A stretch of DNA of 64,000 nucleotides from DTU013 sp964512095. GTDB lineage: Bacteria; Bacillota; Clostridia; Acetivibrionales; DTU013. Each line of letters begins with the position of its first letter. Position 1 is the stretch's first letter. Made by a program: the position numbers and the translations under genes. Positions 40,501 to 50,420 of this stretch are shown here, in pieces. The DNA lies in contig CAZEIH010000015.1 in assembly GCA_964512095.1 (NCBI GenBank), positions 1 through 64,000 on the forward strand, given 5' to 3'. The notes beneath the pieces were generated by a model. The model saw only the letters and a program-made list of their open reading frames with translations. It did not search any database and was not told where the DNA came from.

Positions 40501-43500
40501 GTGGAAATGGCAAACAAATGGACAGATGAGCAGCTAAATGCGATAACTGAAAGGGGCTGCAACCTACTTGTTGCAGCAGCTGCAGGTGCGGGAAAGACAG
40601 CTGTTCTCGTGGAGAGGATTATTAGAAAAATAACTGACAGTGAAAGTTCTGTGGATGTTGACAGACTTCTTGTTGTTACATTTACTAACGCTGCTGCAAC
40701 AGAGATGCGTGAAAGGATTGGCAACGCTCTGGCAGATGCCCTTGAAGCCGAGCCCTCCTCTGCAAATCTGCAAAAGCAGATGGCGTTACTGGATCGAGCT
40801 AGTATAATGACGCTTCATTCCTTCTGCCTTGAAGTAGTGAGAAGTAACTTTCATTCACTGGATTTGGACCCCCTATTTCGTATTGCAGACGAAACAGAGG
40901 CTACTCTTATGAGGCTTGATGCTTTGGAGCAGCTGTTTGAGGAAAAGTATGAGAATGAGGAAAAGGATGGTGCGTTTTTCCAATTGGTGGACAGCTATGG
41001 CGGTGGACGGGACGACAGCTCGCTTCGCAATATAGTTATGGCACTGCACCGCTTCATCAGCAGTCACCCATGGCCCGAGGATTGGCTTGCAAAACAGGTA
41101 GAAGATTATGGCACGGGTGTTTCTGCCTGCTTGAGCAGCAACCCATGGGTGTGTGTGCTGCTCAAAAGCGCAACTGCCGACCTGCAAGGCCTTATTGCTC
41201 TGCTAGATAGAGCAGTGGCGCTAGCAAGCCATGGGGAGGGACTAGAGCCCTATTGTGGTGTCCTTGATGAGGATATGATGAAGATCAAAAACCTACTATC
41301 ATTATGTCAGGAGGTTTTATCAAGGGCCGAGGAGTCAATGAATGAGCCAGGAACCCAATCAGAGGATACACAAAAGACATCACTGAGTTTCAACGATGCT
41401 TGGGACAAGCTAAGTGATGCCTTTTCATCCTTTAAGCCCTCAAGACTGCCAAGATGCGGCAAAGACGTTGATATAGCTGTACAGGATGAGGTTAAGGCTG
41501 CCAGAAACGCGATGAAGGAGCATATAAAGAAGCTTTATTCCAATGGTTTTGATTCCTCATCAGCCAACATAGCAGAAGATCTAAGTAAGCTTTATCCGCT
41601 GCTAAAATGTCTATCCGAGATGGTTTTGAGATATGATTCCATTTACCATCAAAAGAAGAGGGATAAAGGACTTCTGGATTTTAACGATTTGGAGCATTAT
41701 TGCCTGAAGGTGCTACTGAAGGACAAACGGCCGACAAGTGCAGCAAAAGAGATTAGAGAACGCTATGAAGAAATTTTGGTAGATGAATACCAGGACAGCA
41801 ATCTTATACAGGAATTAATCCTTGAGACAGTTTCGGGTAACCAGGATGACATATATAACATTTTTATGGTGGGGGATGTGAAACAGAGTATATACAGATT
41901 CCGTCAGGCCAGACCGGAGCTGTTTATGGACAAATATAACTCTTACCACCGTGAGCATGGATTTGACAATAGAGTAATAAAACTATATAAGAATTTTAGA
42001 AGTAGGCCTGAGGTTATCAATGCTGTTAATTTTATATTTAAGCAGATAATGTCCTTTGATGTAGGAGAGCTTGATTATACTGAAAGCGAGTATTTGAATC
42101 CGGGAGCAATATTTCCTGAACCTCAGGAGAATTGTAGTGTTGGAGGAGCTATTGAACTACACGTTCTGGATCTGACAGCCAAAGAGTGTGAAATTAATCT
42201 ACCCTCCTTTACTGATACACAATCTACCCTAAATGATTCAGGTGGGATTGGGGAATTTGGTCCCATAGTAGCTGGGTTGGGCTTGGAGACTGGAGAAGAT
42301 AGTACCGCAGCCAGAGGTGCCGGTGCAATAACAGCTGATGGGAATACCGCAGCCAGAGGCACCGGTGCAATAACAGCCACTGGGGATGATGATGCAGACA
42401 GCTTAGATGAAGAGTATCTTGACAATATACAATACGAAGCCCGGTTGGTGGGCAAGAGGATAAAAGAGCTTATTACATACAAGCAGGACGGCTTCAATGT
42501 ATATGATAAAAAGCTAGGTAAATACAGACCAGCAGAATATAGAGATATAGTTATACTTATGAGAACTACCAAAAATTGGGCAGATGTTTTTTCAGACGAA
42601 CTGGCCCTAATGGGAATTCCATCCTATGCGGATGCGGGGCTTGGCTACTTCAGGACGGTTGAAGTGGAAACGACGCTTTCCCTCCTTCAAATAATAGACA
42701 ATCCCTTGCAGGATATACCGATGCTTGCAGTTCTTCGTTCGCCAATAGGAGGCTTTAGTACAGACGAGCTTGCTGATATCAGGCTAACAGACCGTTCAGT
42801 TTCTATTTATGAGGCCATGATGAAGCTGATTAACCTGAGCGAAGCTGAACTAAGGGAGAACCAATATGCTGAAGCCTTCGTGAAGAAGACGAGAAAGTTT
42901 GTTGCAGACCTTCAGAATTGGAGAGACATAGCCCAATACACATCGACAGATGAGCTTGTTTGGCAGTTGCTCATAGAGACCGGCTATTATAGCTATGCCG
43001 GAATACTACCCGGTGGAGTCGAACGCCAGGCAAACCTCCGCATACTTTTTGAAAGGGCGAGGCAGTACGAGGAAACGAGTTACAGGGGACTATTCAATTT
43101 TATCAACTTCATAAACAGGCTCAGAAGCGGTGGCGGCGATATGGGCAGTGCGAAAATTCTTGGAGAGAATGATAATGTTGTTAGAATTATGAGTATACAT
43201 AAGAGCAAGGGTCTTGAATTTCCCGTTGTAATAGTAGCGGGCTGTGGTAAGAAATTTAACATACAGGATCTGAACGCTTCTATACTCCTGCATCAAGATT
43301 TGGGCTTGGGGCCAGATATAGTTGATTTAAAAAAACGCACAATAACACCATCTCTCCCTAAAATGGCAATTAGGCAAAAGCTTAGACTTGAGACGCTTTC
43401 TGAGGAAATGCGAATACTCTATGTTGCTTTTACAAGGGCCAGGGAAAAGCTGATTATCACAGGCTGTGTAAGAAATATTGAGAGGCAATGTACTATGTGG

Positions 43501-44574
43501 TGCTCAAATGCATCAGAGACGGGGGATAAGCTGCCGACCTATAACATGATGCAGGCTTCGAGTTATCTAGACTGGATTGGTGCTGCAGTTGCAAGGCATA
43601 GCTCTGCTAATGTCATTAGGCATGTAGCTGGCGTTGGCAATAGTATTATAGAGGATGAAAAAACGAAACTGGAAGTAAGGCTTTGGGGTACAGGAGTGTC
43701 TTCTGTTAACACTGACATCCCGGAAGCTGAATTTAGTATCCGAGATTGGTTGGACGCTGATAGGACAGATGAGTTGGAGGAACAGAAGCAGGAGGTTGGA
43801 ACCTTCCTGAAAGCTCTTGAATGGGAGTACCCATATGAATTTCTTTCATCTATACCGGCTAAGGTGTCGGTGACTGAACTAAAACGCAAATTTATGCAGG
43901 AGGAGCTTAATGAATCAGCTACTCCCTTCATACAGCCAATGATTGAAAGACCTTTGTTTATGGAGCCTGAAAGGGGCTTGAGTGCTGCTCATAAGGGTAC
44001 TGTCATGCATTTTGTCATGCAACACTTGGATCTAGGAAAGCTAAGTGAGATTAGCAGTGATATGGATATGCTACAGGAGATTCGTTCACAGCTAATCTCC
44101 ATGAAGGACAAGGAGCTGCTGACACAGGCTGAGGCGGAATCGGTTAGGCTTAAAGCAATTGCTACATTTTTCACTACTTCAGTCGGAAAGCTTATGCTAA
44201 CCATGCACGAGTCTATACACAGGGAGACTGCCTTCAACATTGAAATCAAAAGTAGTGAGGTATATGGCGGTATGGCAAATAAAGATGCGTCAAAGGAAAG
44301 TTTGCCAAATGAAGACTTGTCAAAGGAAGACATGTTTGACAAGGAAACTATGCTACTCCAAGGCGTTATTGACTGTTGGTTCGAGACTAATGAAGGCCTT
44401 TTGCTACTGGATTACAAAACTGACTTTGTACCGCCCGAGGGCTCTGAGTTTATAAGGCAGAGGTACAAGGTCCAGATTGACTATTATACCAAAGCATTGG
44501 AAAGGATAACGGGTAAAAGAGTAAATGAACGATATTTATATCTATTTTATAACGGAGAATTGTTGAAATGCTAA
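40501..44574 (+). CDS. addA: AddA, helicase-nuclease subunit of AddAB
   Basis: The 1357-residue protein is a UvrD-like helicase with a C-terminal RecB nuclease. Walker A is AAAAGAGKTAVLVERI (near residue 24-39), motif II is VDEYQDSN (near 430), and the conserved motifs FMVGDVKQSIYRFRQARP and EFPVVIVAG are present. The nuclease motif LLLDYKTD is near 1300. It works with AddB in double-strand-break repair. The start is GTG 40501 or ATG 40507; AAGGGG at 40491-40496 serves either. Usual length is about 1230-1250 residues; part of the excess is a repetitive insert at about 593-629. A terminator follows about 100 bp downstream. Confidence 0.96.
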   Translation: MEMANKWTDEQLNAITERGCNLLVAAAAGAGKTAVLVERIIRKITDSESSVDVDRLLVVTFTNAAATEMRERIGNALADALEAEPSSANLQKQMALLDRASIMTLHSFCLEVVRSNFHSLDLDPLFRIADETEATLMRLDALEQLFEEKYENEEKDGAFFQLVDSYGGGRDDSSLRNIVMALHRFISSHPWPEDWLAKQVEDYGTGVSACLSSNPWVCVLLKSATADLQGLIALLDRAVALASHGEGLEPYCGVLDEDMMKIKNLLSLCQEVLSRAEESMNEPGTQSEDTQKTSLSFNDAWDKLSDAFSSFKPSRLPRCGKDVDIAVQDEVKAARNAMKEHIKKLYSNGFDSSSANIAEDLSKLYPLLKCLSEMVLRYDSIYHQKKRDKGLLDFNDLEHYCLKVLLKDKRPTSAAKEIRERYEEILVDEYQDSNLIQELILETVSGNQDDIYNIFMVGDVKQSIYRFRQARPELFMDKYNSYHREHGFDNRVIKLYKNFRSRPEVINAVNFIFKQIMSFDVGELDYTESEYLNPGAIFPEPQENCSVGGAIELHVLDLTAKECEINLPSFTDTQSTLNDSGGIGEFGPIVAGLGLETGEDSTAARGAGAITADGNTAARGTGAITATGDDDADSLDEEYLDNIQYEARLVGKRIKELITYKQDGFNVYDKKLGKYRPAEYRDIVILMRTTKNWADVFSDELALMGIPSYADAGLGYFRTVEVETTLSLLQIIDNPLQDIPMLAVLRSPIGGFSTDELADIRLTDRSVSIYEAMMKLINLSEAELRENQYAEAFVKKTRKFVADLQNWRDIAQYTSTDELVWQLLIETGYYSYAGILPGGVERQANLRILFERARQYEETSYRGLFNFINFINRLRSGGGDMGSAKILGENDNVVRIMSIHKSKGLEFPVVIVAGCGKKFNIQDLNASILLHQDLGLGPDIVDLKKRTITPSLPKMAIRQKLRLETLSEEMRILYVAFTRAREKLIITGCVRNIERQCTMWCSNASETGDKLPTYNMMQASSYLDWIGAAVARHSSANVIRHVAGVGNSIIEDEKTKLEVRLWGTGVSSVNTDIPEAEFSIRDWLDADRTDELEEQKQEVGTFLKALEWEYPYEFLSSIPAKVSVTELKRKFMQEELNESATPFIQPMIERPLFMEPERGLSAAHKGTVMHFVMQHLDLGKLSEISSDMDMLQEIRSQLISMKDKELLTQAEAESVRLKAIATFFTTSVGKLMLTMHESIHRETAFNIEIKSSEVYGGMANKDASKESLPNEDLSKEDMFDKETMLLQGVIDCWFETNEGLLLLDYKTDFVPPEGSEFIRQRYKVQIDYYTKALERITGKRVNERYLYLFYNGELLKC
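42304..42387 (+). repeat. 42-bp in-frame tandem repeat in addA
   Basis: Two units (42304-42345, 42346-42387) encode TAARGAGAITADGN and TAARGTGAITATGD. They differ at few positions. The insert lies in a linker between helicase motifs. Confidence 0.9.
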
Positions 44575-44672
44575 GCTGAGGCTTGAAATAGTAGTCTGTA
44601 ATATGCAAATGATCATATTATCAATAACGAAAAACTGTTACACCGGTCATATAACAGAATCAATCAAATAAT

Positions 44673-44706
44673 AAGAGGGTTACCCAAAGGGGGGCTTTCT
44701 TTTTTT
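44673..44706 (+). terminator. Terminator after addA
   Basis: AAGAGGGTTACCC and GGGGGGCTTTCTT pair over 12 of 13 positions with G-U pairs around an AAA loop, followed by TTTTTG. Confidence 0.6.
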
Positions 44707-44782
44707 GTGCTATGATTCAAAGTCGTGGTAATAACCCATCTAGTAAATTTCTGAAAAATAGTATAAATAATTAATTTAACAA

Positions 44783-44811
44783 TTGACATATAAAATATTT
44801 TCCTTTACAAT
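44783..44811 (+). promoter_or_regulatory. Sigma-A promoter of the ABC exporter operon
   Basis: TTGACA (44783-44788), a 17-bp spacer and TACAAT (44806-44811) form a near-consensus promoter. The TetR-type operator starts 10 bp downstream. It yields an untranslated leader of over 340 nt that includes the 13-bp repeat array. Confidence 0.8.
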
Positions 44812-44821
44812 GAACGTGTGA

Positions 44822-44839
44822 TTAAAACAAATGTTTAAT
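44822..44839 (+). promoter_or_regulatory. Probable TetR operator in front of the ABC exporter operon
   Basis: TTAAAACAAATGTTTAAT matches the perfect palindrome TTTAAACATATGTTTAAA before tetR at 15 of 18 positions. It lies across the expected transcription start. Confidence 0.65.
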
Positions 44840-44840
44840 A

Positions 44841-45165
44841 CAAAGGATTAATACGAAGGTTTGATACACAAGATTAATACATGGGTTTGACAGGAAAGCC
44901 TGAAAGAGAAGCTCACCAGNNNNNNNNNNNNNNNNNNNNNNNNNNNNNNNNNNNNNNNNNNNNNNNNNNNNNNNNNNNNNNNNNNNNNNNNNNNNNNNNN
45001 NNNNNNNNNNNNNNNNNNNAAAGGCTTACCAGAAAGGCTTACCAGAAAGGCTTACCAGAAAGGCTTACCAGAAAGGCTTACCAGAAAAGCTTACCAGAAA
45101 AGCTTACCAGAAAAGCTTACCAGAAAGGCTTGACGGAGCAGTTTACCAAAAAAGTTTACCAAAGG
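44841..45165 (+). repeat. 13-bp tandem repeat (AAAGGCTTACCAG)n in the leader of the ABC operon, with gap
   Basis: After the gap, eight clear units run from 45020 to 45123 with AAAAGCTTACCAG variants, then degenerate units (GTTTACCAAA) to the ribosome site. Before the gap, degenerate ATTAATAC-type units are seen. The unit is not a multiple of three. The frame that crosses it upstream of the ABC gene is not coding. Confidence 0.9.
44920..45019. other. Assembly gap of 100 N inside the 13-bp repeat
   Basis: Exactly 100 N, flanked by repeat sequence, so the true length of the array is unknown. Confidence 0.98.
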
Positions 45166-45177
45166 GGGAGTGTAATT

Positions 45178-45861
45178 ATGAGATCTGTGAGCGCTAAAGG
45201 ACTTAAAAAGATCTATCCGCTAGGCAACACGGAGGTTCATGCTTTGAGAGGGATTGACCTTGAGATAAATAAGGGTGAATTCTTTGTACTGGCAGGACCA
45301 TCCGGCAGTGGAAAATCTACGCTGCTTAATATCATAGGATGTCTTGACCATGCCACGGAGGGCAAAGTGTGGCTTGAGGATATGGAGGTAAGCAGTTACA
45401 GCGACGCTGAACTCAACAGCATTAGGCTGCATCACATTGGGTTCATTTTTCAATCCTTCAATTTGATATCAGTATTGAATGTCTATGAAAATATAGAGCT
45501 TCCGCTGCTGATTCGCAATGATATCCGCCCAAAGGAAAAAAGAAACCGAATCAATGAGTTCATTGAAAAGGTGGGTCTTACAAAACAAATCAACCAGAAA
45601 CCCTATGAGCTGTCAGGAGGGCAGCAGCAGAGAGTGGCTATCGCAAGAGCCCTCGTGACAAGGCCAAAGATAGTTCTGGCAGATGAACCCACTGCCAACC
45701 TTGATTCTCAGACAGGTATAGAAATAATTGAGCTCATGCACGAAATGAGCCGACAAAGATCAACCACCTTTGTATTTTCAAGCCATGATAGCAAGGTTAT
45801 CGACAGGGCAAGTAGGGTGTTTTATATGGAGGATGGAATGGGAAGGGAGAATGCGTTATGA
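45178..45861 (+). CDS. ABC transporter ATP-binding protein (MacB/LolD type)
   Basis: ATG 45178 lies behind AAGGGGGAG; longer frames upstream run into the leader repeat and are not credible. The 227-residue ATPase has Walker A GPSGSGKST (near residue 37), the Q-loop FIFQSFNLI, the signature LSGGQQQRVAIARAL (near 143), Walker B IVLADEPTANLD and an H-loop SSHD. It drives the two FtsX-like permeases encoded next. In Firmicutes such trios export peptides, lipids or antimicrobials, or act as sensors. The stop overlaps the next start by 4 bp. Confidence 0.95.
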   Translation: MRSVSAKGLKKIYPLGNTEVHALRGIDLEINKGEFFVLAGPSGSGKSTLLNIIGCLDHATEGKVWLEDMEVSSYSDAELNSIRLHHIGFIFQSFNLISVLNVYENIELPLLIRNDIRPKEKRNRINEFIEKVGLTKQINQKPYELSGGQQQRVAIARALVTRPKIVLADEPTANLDSQTGIEIIELMHEMSRQRSTTFVFSSHDSKVIDRASRVFYMEDGMGRENAL

Positions 45862-47201
45862 AATATTTTCGTCTATCCTTTCGGAATGCATCTGGCAACA
45901 TACGCAGAACAGTAACGCTTGGTTTTTTCATACTTTCTGCAACCTTCATCCTGATACTTTCAAATACTTTTGTCCTCACTGCAAGAAGTAAGGTTGAAAA
46001 TGTACTGACTAACGGGCTCTGTGGTCATGTGCAAATACGCTCAGAAGGTAGCCGCGAGGGTGATATGGCAGCCCAGTATTCAGGTAAATGGGATACCCTC
46101 AAGCCCATTGATGGAGAAAGCTCCCGAGAAATAAAGGCTATCGTCTCTCAACAGTTCCCAGATGCTAAAGCCGTGGAGTTGGTGCGAAGGAAAGCAAAGC
46201 TTCAAAATAGTGATATAAACCAAGAGACTATGCTATTAGGCTTGCCTGTGGACATGGAGGTTTATAAGAATGCATTCCTCCTTAGTGAGGGGCGCTATCT
46301 TGACAATAGCAAAGGCCAAGAGATTCTCTTGACCCAAGAGCAGGCATCCTCACTTGGACTTGGTGTTGGTGATTATGTTAGCGTGACTACAAAAAACAGA
46401 TACGGTCTTAATGAGGAGTGTAATCTTAAAATAGTCGGTATCGGGAATTTTGTAATGCTTTCACTGTTTAGCTTTAATGCTAGCTATACATCTGCTGATG
46501 TGGTCAGGGAGCTGGCAGCCTATATGGAGGATGAGACTACAGACATAATACTTTACCTGCCTGATAAAGCTTTTGCTAAAAACACGGTGGAAGCATTGGC
46601 TACAAGAATGGGGCAGCAGGGCATAGACCATATTGTGACTGCTGATGATAAGCTTACCAGTGAGGATATTATTGTAAGTAGTATATCCTTTGAAGAGAAG
46701 GAGACTGATAAGGACGGCATAATGCTCTCAACCTTTATTGAAATGGGAGAGAACTATAAGGCAACAGGAGATATTATGTTTATTGCTGTGAATATACTAT
46801 CTGTAGTCCTAATGATAGTGGTCAGTATTCTTATCATCAACCTTGTGTATATGACTGGTGCCGAGCGGTATGTAGAGATTGGTACTCTCAGGGCTGTTGG
46901 ATTCAATAGGAAGCAGGTAGTAACAATTTTCATGTCGGAGATATTAGGGGTAAGCCTTGCTTCCTCAACTCTTGGCATACTGCTTTGCACAGGAATGGTG
47001 GCTTGTAGTAGGGTCTTTAATATAAAGACACCAATACCATTTCTCAGCTACATCTTGGGAGAGACACTGAGACTTGACTTTGATCCTGTAATTTTTGCAT
47101 CCACACTGGCTGTAATCCTTGCGTTTTCGACAATAGCATCATTTCTGCCTGTATTCAGGGCGTGCTCTGTTGCACCGGCAGAAGCAATTAGAAGGCTTTA
47201 G
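45858..47201 (+). CDS. FtsX-like/MacB-like ABC permease
   Basis: The 447-residue protein has the MacB layout: one N-terminal transmembrane segment (VTLGFFILSATFILILSNTF), a large extracellular domain of about 250 residues and three C-terminal transmembrane segments. The family block VEIGTLRAVGFNRKQVVTIFMSEILGVSLA is near residue 335. The first ATG overlaps the ATPase stop (ATGA), so translation is coupled. It pairs with the next permease as a heterodimer. It most likely moves substrate from the outer leaflet. Confidence 0.92.
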   Translation: MKYFRLSFRNASGNIRRTVTLGFFILSATFILILSNTFVLTARSKVENVLTNGLCGHVQIRSEGSREGDMAAQYSGKWDTLKPIDGESSREIKAIVSQQFPDAKAVELVRRKAKLQNSDINQETMLLGLPVDMEVYKNAFLLSEGRYLDNSKGQEILLTQEQASSLGLGVGDYVSVTTKNRYGLNEECNLKIVGIGNFVMLSLFSFNASYTSADVVRELAAYMEDETTDIILYLPDKAFAKNTVEALATRMGQQGIDHIVTADDKLTSEDIIVSSISFEEKETDKDGIMLSTFIEMGENYKATGDIMFIAVNILSVVLMIVVSILIINLVYMTGAERYVEIGTLRAVGFNRKQVVTIFMSEILGVSLASSTLGILLCTGMVACSRVFNIKTPIPFLSYILGETLRLDFDPVIFASTLAVILAFSTIASFLPVFRACSVAPAEAIRRL

Positions 47202-47212
47202 GGGGTATTGGT

Positions 47213-48559
47213 ATGGGGATTTTTATTAAAACAGCTATAAGAAATATTATTCAAAACAGAAGAAGGACATTGCTCATAGGGCTTACACTGACAATTTCCT
47301 GTATATTGCTATTGCTTAGCTTTACACTGGGAAACGGAATGGCTTCACAGGTCCTTGATCAATACCGAACATTTCAATCAGGAGATGTAGTGGTTGCCTG
47401 GGATAATATCAATGAGTATGACGTCAGTGACCCAAGTAGACTGCATTTTTCAATGTATGAGAGGGAAAATGATAAGAAAAACCTTGAGGAAATTAAGAGA
47501 CTTGACACCTATCTAAAGAGCCATGCAGATGAAATATCCGAATACTATAAGGCGCTAAAGGGAGATGGATTGCTGGACACTGGCAATTATGCTACTTATA
47601 GTATTATTGTCGGGCTGGACCGGAATGAGGCTGAATTTCTTGTTAAGAACCAAGTGGTTAGAATGCTTAAGGGCCGGCTTCCCTTAGGACATAAGTATGG
47701 TGTGTGTATTAGCGATGAGACAGCAAATCAAAGCAGGATACAGCTTGGTGACTGGATTACTATAGACAGCAATACAGCAAGTGGTTATGTTAATTCTTTA
47801 GAATACCAAGTGACAGGTATATATGAAAGCAGCTCAGAGTATGACAGTGTGTATATCTATTTGAATGATACGGATTTTCTTGAGTTATACGATCAAGAGC
47901 CTGAATATTTTCATTCACTGCGTATATACCTCAATAATCCAGAAGATTCAGAAAAGTTTGCTGATGCACTGGATGCCTACATTTTGGAAGGGACAGGTTT
48001 GTTAAGGGCTGAGCCTATCGAATACTCAGGCCAGTTTTATCTAGTGATTGCAGGCTACATAAAAAGTCTGTTTACCCTATTCATAGTATTTATATTATTT
48101 GTGATTGCAGTTGGCATCAGGTCTGTGGTGAGGATGAACCTTACAGCAAGAATGAAGGAGTTTGGGACGATGCGGGCAATAGGCTTCAAACGAATCCACT
48201 GCTTCTTAGTCATATTCCTTGAGATTTTCCTTCTGGCCGTAGTGTTCTTCATATTTGCCTTTGGAATAACAGGAATTATTGTTTATCTGTTGAGACAAAC
48301 AGGCATACACGTTGGCAAAGGGCCTGTAGCCTATATCCTAGGGGGCGAATACATCAGCCCGGTCTTCAAGACGTGGGATACTTTGACGGGATTTCTGATT
48401 ATATTGTGTTTCTCAATATTTGCGCCATTGAAGCCGGGATTGGAGCTATGCTACCAGAGTATCACGCACCTGCTATCACAAAACCTTAAGCCTGTGGCGG
48501 TTTTTCCAAGCCTAATGAGGTCGTTGTTCAGGGCAAAAAAGTACAATTTAACTTCGTAG
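47213..48559 (+). CDS. FtsX-like/MacB-like ABC permease, second subunit
   Basis: The 448-residue protein has the same layout as its neighbour: the N-terminal TM IGLTLTISCILLLLSFTLG, an extracellular domain, and three TMs at the end, with MKEFGTMRAIGFKRIHCFLVIFLEI near residue 305. It starts 11 bp after the first permease, behind GGGGG. The two are diverged paralogues that probably form the transporter pore together. It is the last gene of the trio; the anchored hydrolase begins 112 bp later, with no clear terminator between. Confidence 0.92.
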   Translation: MGIFIKTAIRNIIQNRRRTLLIGLTLTISCILLLLSFTLGNGMASQVLDQYRTFQSGDVVVAWDNINEYDVSDPSRLHFSMYERENDKKNLEEIKRLDTYLKSHADEISEYYKALKGDGLLDTGNYATYSIIVGLDRNEAEFLVKNQVVRMLKGRLPLGHKYGVCISDETANQSRIQLGDWITIDSNTASGYVNSLEYQVTGIYESSSEYDSVYIYLNDTDFLELYDQEPEYFHSLRIYLNNPEDSEKFADALDAYILEGTGLLRAEPIEYSGQFYLVIAGYIKSLFTLFIVFILFVIAVGIRSVVRMNLTARMKEFGTMRAIGFKRIHCFLVIFLEIFLLAVVFFIFAFGITGIIVYLLRQTGIHVGKGPVAYILGGEYISPVFKTWDTLTGFLIILCFSIFAPLKPGLELCYQSITHLLSQNLKPVAVFPSLMRSLFRAKKYNLTS

Positions 48560-48671
48560 AAGTGCTTTTTTTCTACTGATGTGTGGAACGATATAGACGA
48601 ATATGCTCACGGTCTGGTGAGCCTAAAGTGATTATAGAAAATAGACATTATTTTATGAAAGGTGATGTATT

Positions 48672-50376
48672 ATGATGAATAATAAAAAAACAAAGAGAAT
48701 TAGTTCAGGAATTCCTGCATGGTTCGGTTATATAATGGTTGCAATAGTATGTATAGGCACAACTCTCATGCTGGTTTCAAATGAAATAGAGGGCAGAAAA
48801 AACTCTGATGCAGTAGCTTCGTTGAATTTTACAGATGGGCAAAATGCGGATATTGCAGGCAGTAACACCAATGCAGANNNNNNNNNNNNNNNNNNNNNNN
48901 NNNNNNNNNNNNNNNNNNNNNNNNNNNNNNNNNNNNNNNNNNNNNNNNNNNNNNNNNNNNNNNNNNNNNNNNNNNNNCAGCAATACAGACAGCAATACAG
49001 ACAGCAATACAGACAGCAATACAGACAGCAATACAGACAGCAATGCAGACAGCAATGCAGACACCAATGCAGACACCAATGCTGATAGCAGCGCCAGCAG
49101 AAACATCTTCAGCAATTCAAGCATTGATAAAAGTAATGAAAACAGTCCTAAATACACCTTCTCAGATAACTGGCTTATGGATACCCGGGCAAAATTTGCT
49201 TTGGATGGAGTATGGCACCGAATGGGCAACATCAACGAGATATTGGACACTATGGCAAGAGTACGCCATACAAGCGAATTGAGCTGGTACCGGGAATGGT
49301 ACAAGACAGCTGAGAGAGTTAGAGCTATAGGAGATGACTGTCTAGAAAATGGTCATGACATCAGTGCAGGGGAGACATATCTCAGAGCGTCGAGCTACTA
49401 TCTAACCGCTGAGGTCCTACTACATACCAACCCTGATGATAAAAGAATACTTGAAGCCTATAAAAAGGGAGGTGAGTATTTCATGAAAGGGCTTGAACTG
49501 CTTTCTGCGCCTGTTTCTGAGGTTTGGATACCCTATGAGGACACCAAAATCAAGGGCTACTTTTTTAGAACAGATGCGGCCTCGACTACAGGAGGACTGG
49601 GGACTTCCGGTACAGATGTCAGCTTCAAAGCCCCGATTCTGATTGTACATCAGGGCTATGATGCTCCCATTGAGAGCACTAAGTATGTGGCTGAGGAAGC
49701 AATAAAAAGAGGCTACCACTGTCTGCTGTTTGAAGGGCCAGGACAGGGATTGACCATTCGTCAACAGAATATCCCACTGCAGCCTGACTGGGAAAAGGTT
49801 GTTTCTGCGGTAGTTGATTATGCCATTACGATTCCAGAGGTAGATGAAGATAACATAATGCTGATGGGTATTAGTATGGGAGGCGGTTTTGCAGTGCGCG
49901 CTGCTGCCTATGAGCCAAGGCTGAAGCTTTGTATATTGAATCCTGGTTACTATAATATATATGGTATTGTATCAGATTATCTTACGGATGAGCTTATGAA
50001 TTTGTATGAGGAGGACCCGGAGGAATTGAACAAAAAAATGGAAGAGATAGCAGAGTATGATGTGGGTATAAGGTGGGGTATGTACCACGGAATGTGGGTG
50101 TTTGGAGCTGATACGCCGGTGGAGTTTTTGGACAATGCAAGTAAATTCGACAATACTGATATAATAGATGAAATTCGCTGCAAAATGCTAATAATGGATG
50201 GAAGCTCCGAGGTGTGGGGCGAGGGCCAATCAAAGATGCTTTATAATATGCTTGAGTGCGAAAAGGACTATATGCTCTTCACTGAAGAGGATTCAGCTTC
50301 CGAACATTGCCAGGTAGGTGCAGGCGGCATTGCCACCCAGCGTATGTTTGATTGGATTGACGAAAACCTAAAGTGA
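48672..50376 (+). CDS. Membrane-anchored alpha/beta hydrolase with a repeat linker (spans an assembly gap)
   Basis: The N-terminal part (ATG 48672 or 48675) has a transmembrane anchor (FGYIMVAIVCIGTTLMLVS), then a Ser/Asn/Thr/Asp linker. After the gap the linker goes on with SNTD units. The domain that follows shows an alpha/beta hydrolase: VHQGYDAPIEST, nucleophile elbow GISMGGG, an acidic residue near MDGSSEVWGEG and the catalytic His in SEHCQVGAG. The frame before the gap differs from that after it only because the 100-N spacer is arbitrary, so I read this as one gene. It resembles FrsA-like hydrolases. It likely acts outside the membrane, next to the ABC exporter. The substrate is unknown. 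Confidence 0.85.
48878..48977. other. Assembly gap of 100 N inside the hydrolase linker repeat
   Basis: Exactly 100 N. It causes an apparent frame change between the two halves of the hydrolase gene. Confidence 0.98.
48979..49086 (+). repeat. 12-bp in-frame tandem repeat (AGCAATACAGAC)n in the hydrolase linker
   Basis: Nine units remain after the gap, the last ones turning into AGCAATGCAGAC and ACCAATGCAGAC. They encode SNTD/SNAD/TNAD. The near-identical codons show expansion at DNA level. Confidence 0.93.
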
Positions 50377-50420
50377 AATAAAGAGACAATCTACCCTCTT
50401 GATATATCCATATAACCTCC

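Noticed and set aside
44881..45177. N-terminal extension of the ABC ATPase with LTRKAYQKG-type repeats
   Set aside because: It crosses the gap and the leader array. The strong ribosome site AAGGGGGAG and the family start fix ATG 45178.
48672..49085. Separate short gene before the hydrolase and a second start after the gap
   Set aside because: The frame change comes from the arbitrary 100-N spacer; the anchor, repeat linker and hydrolase form one protein.
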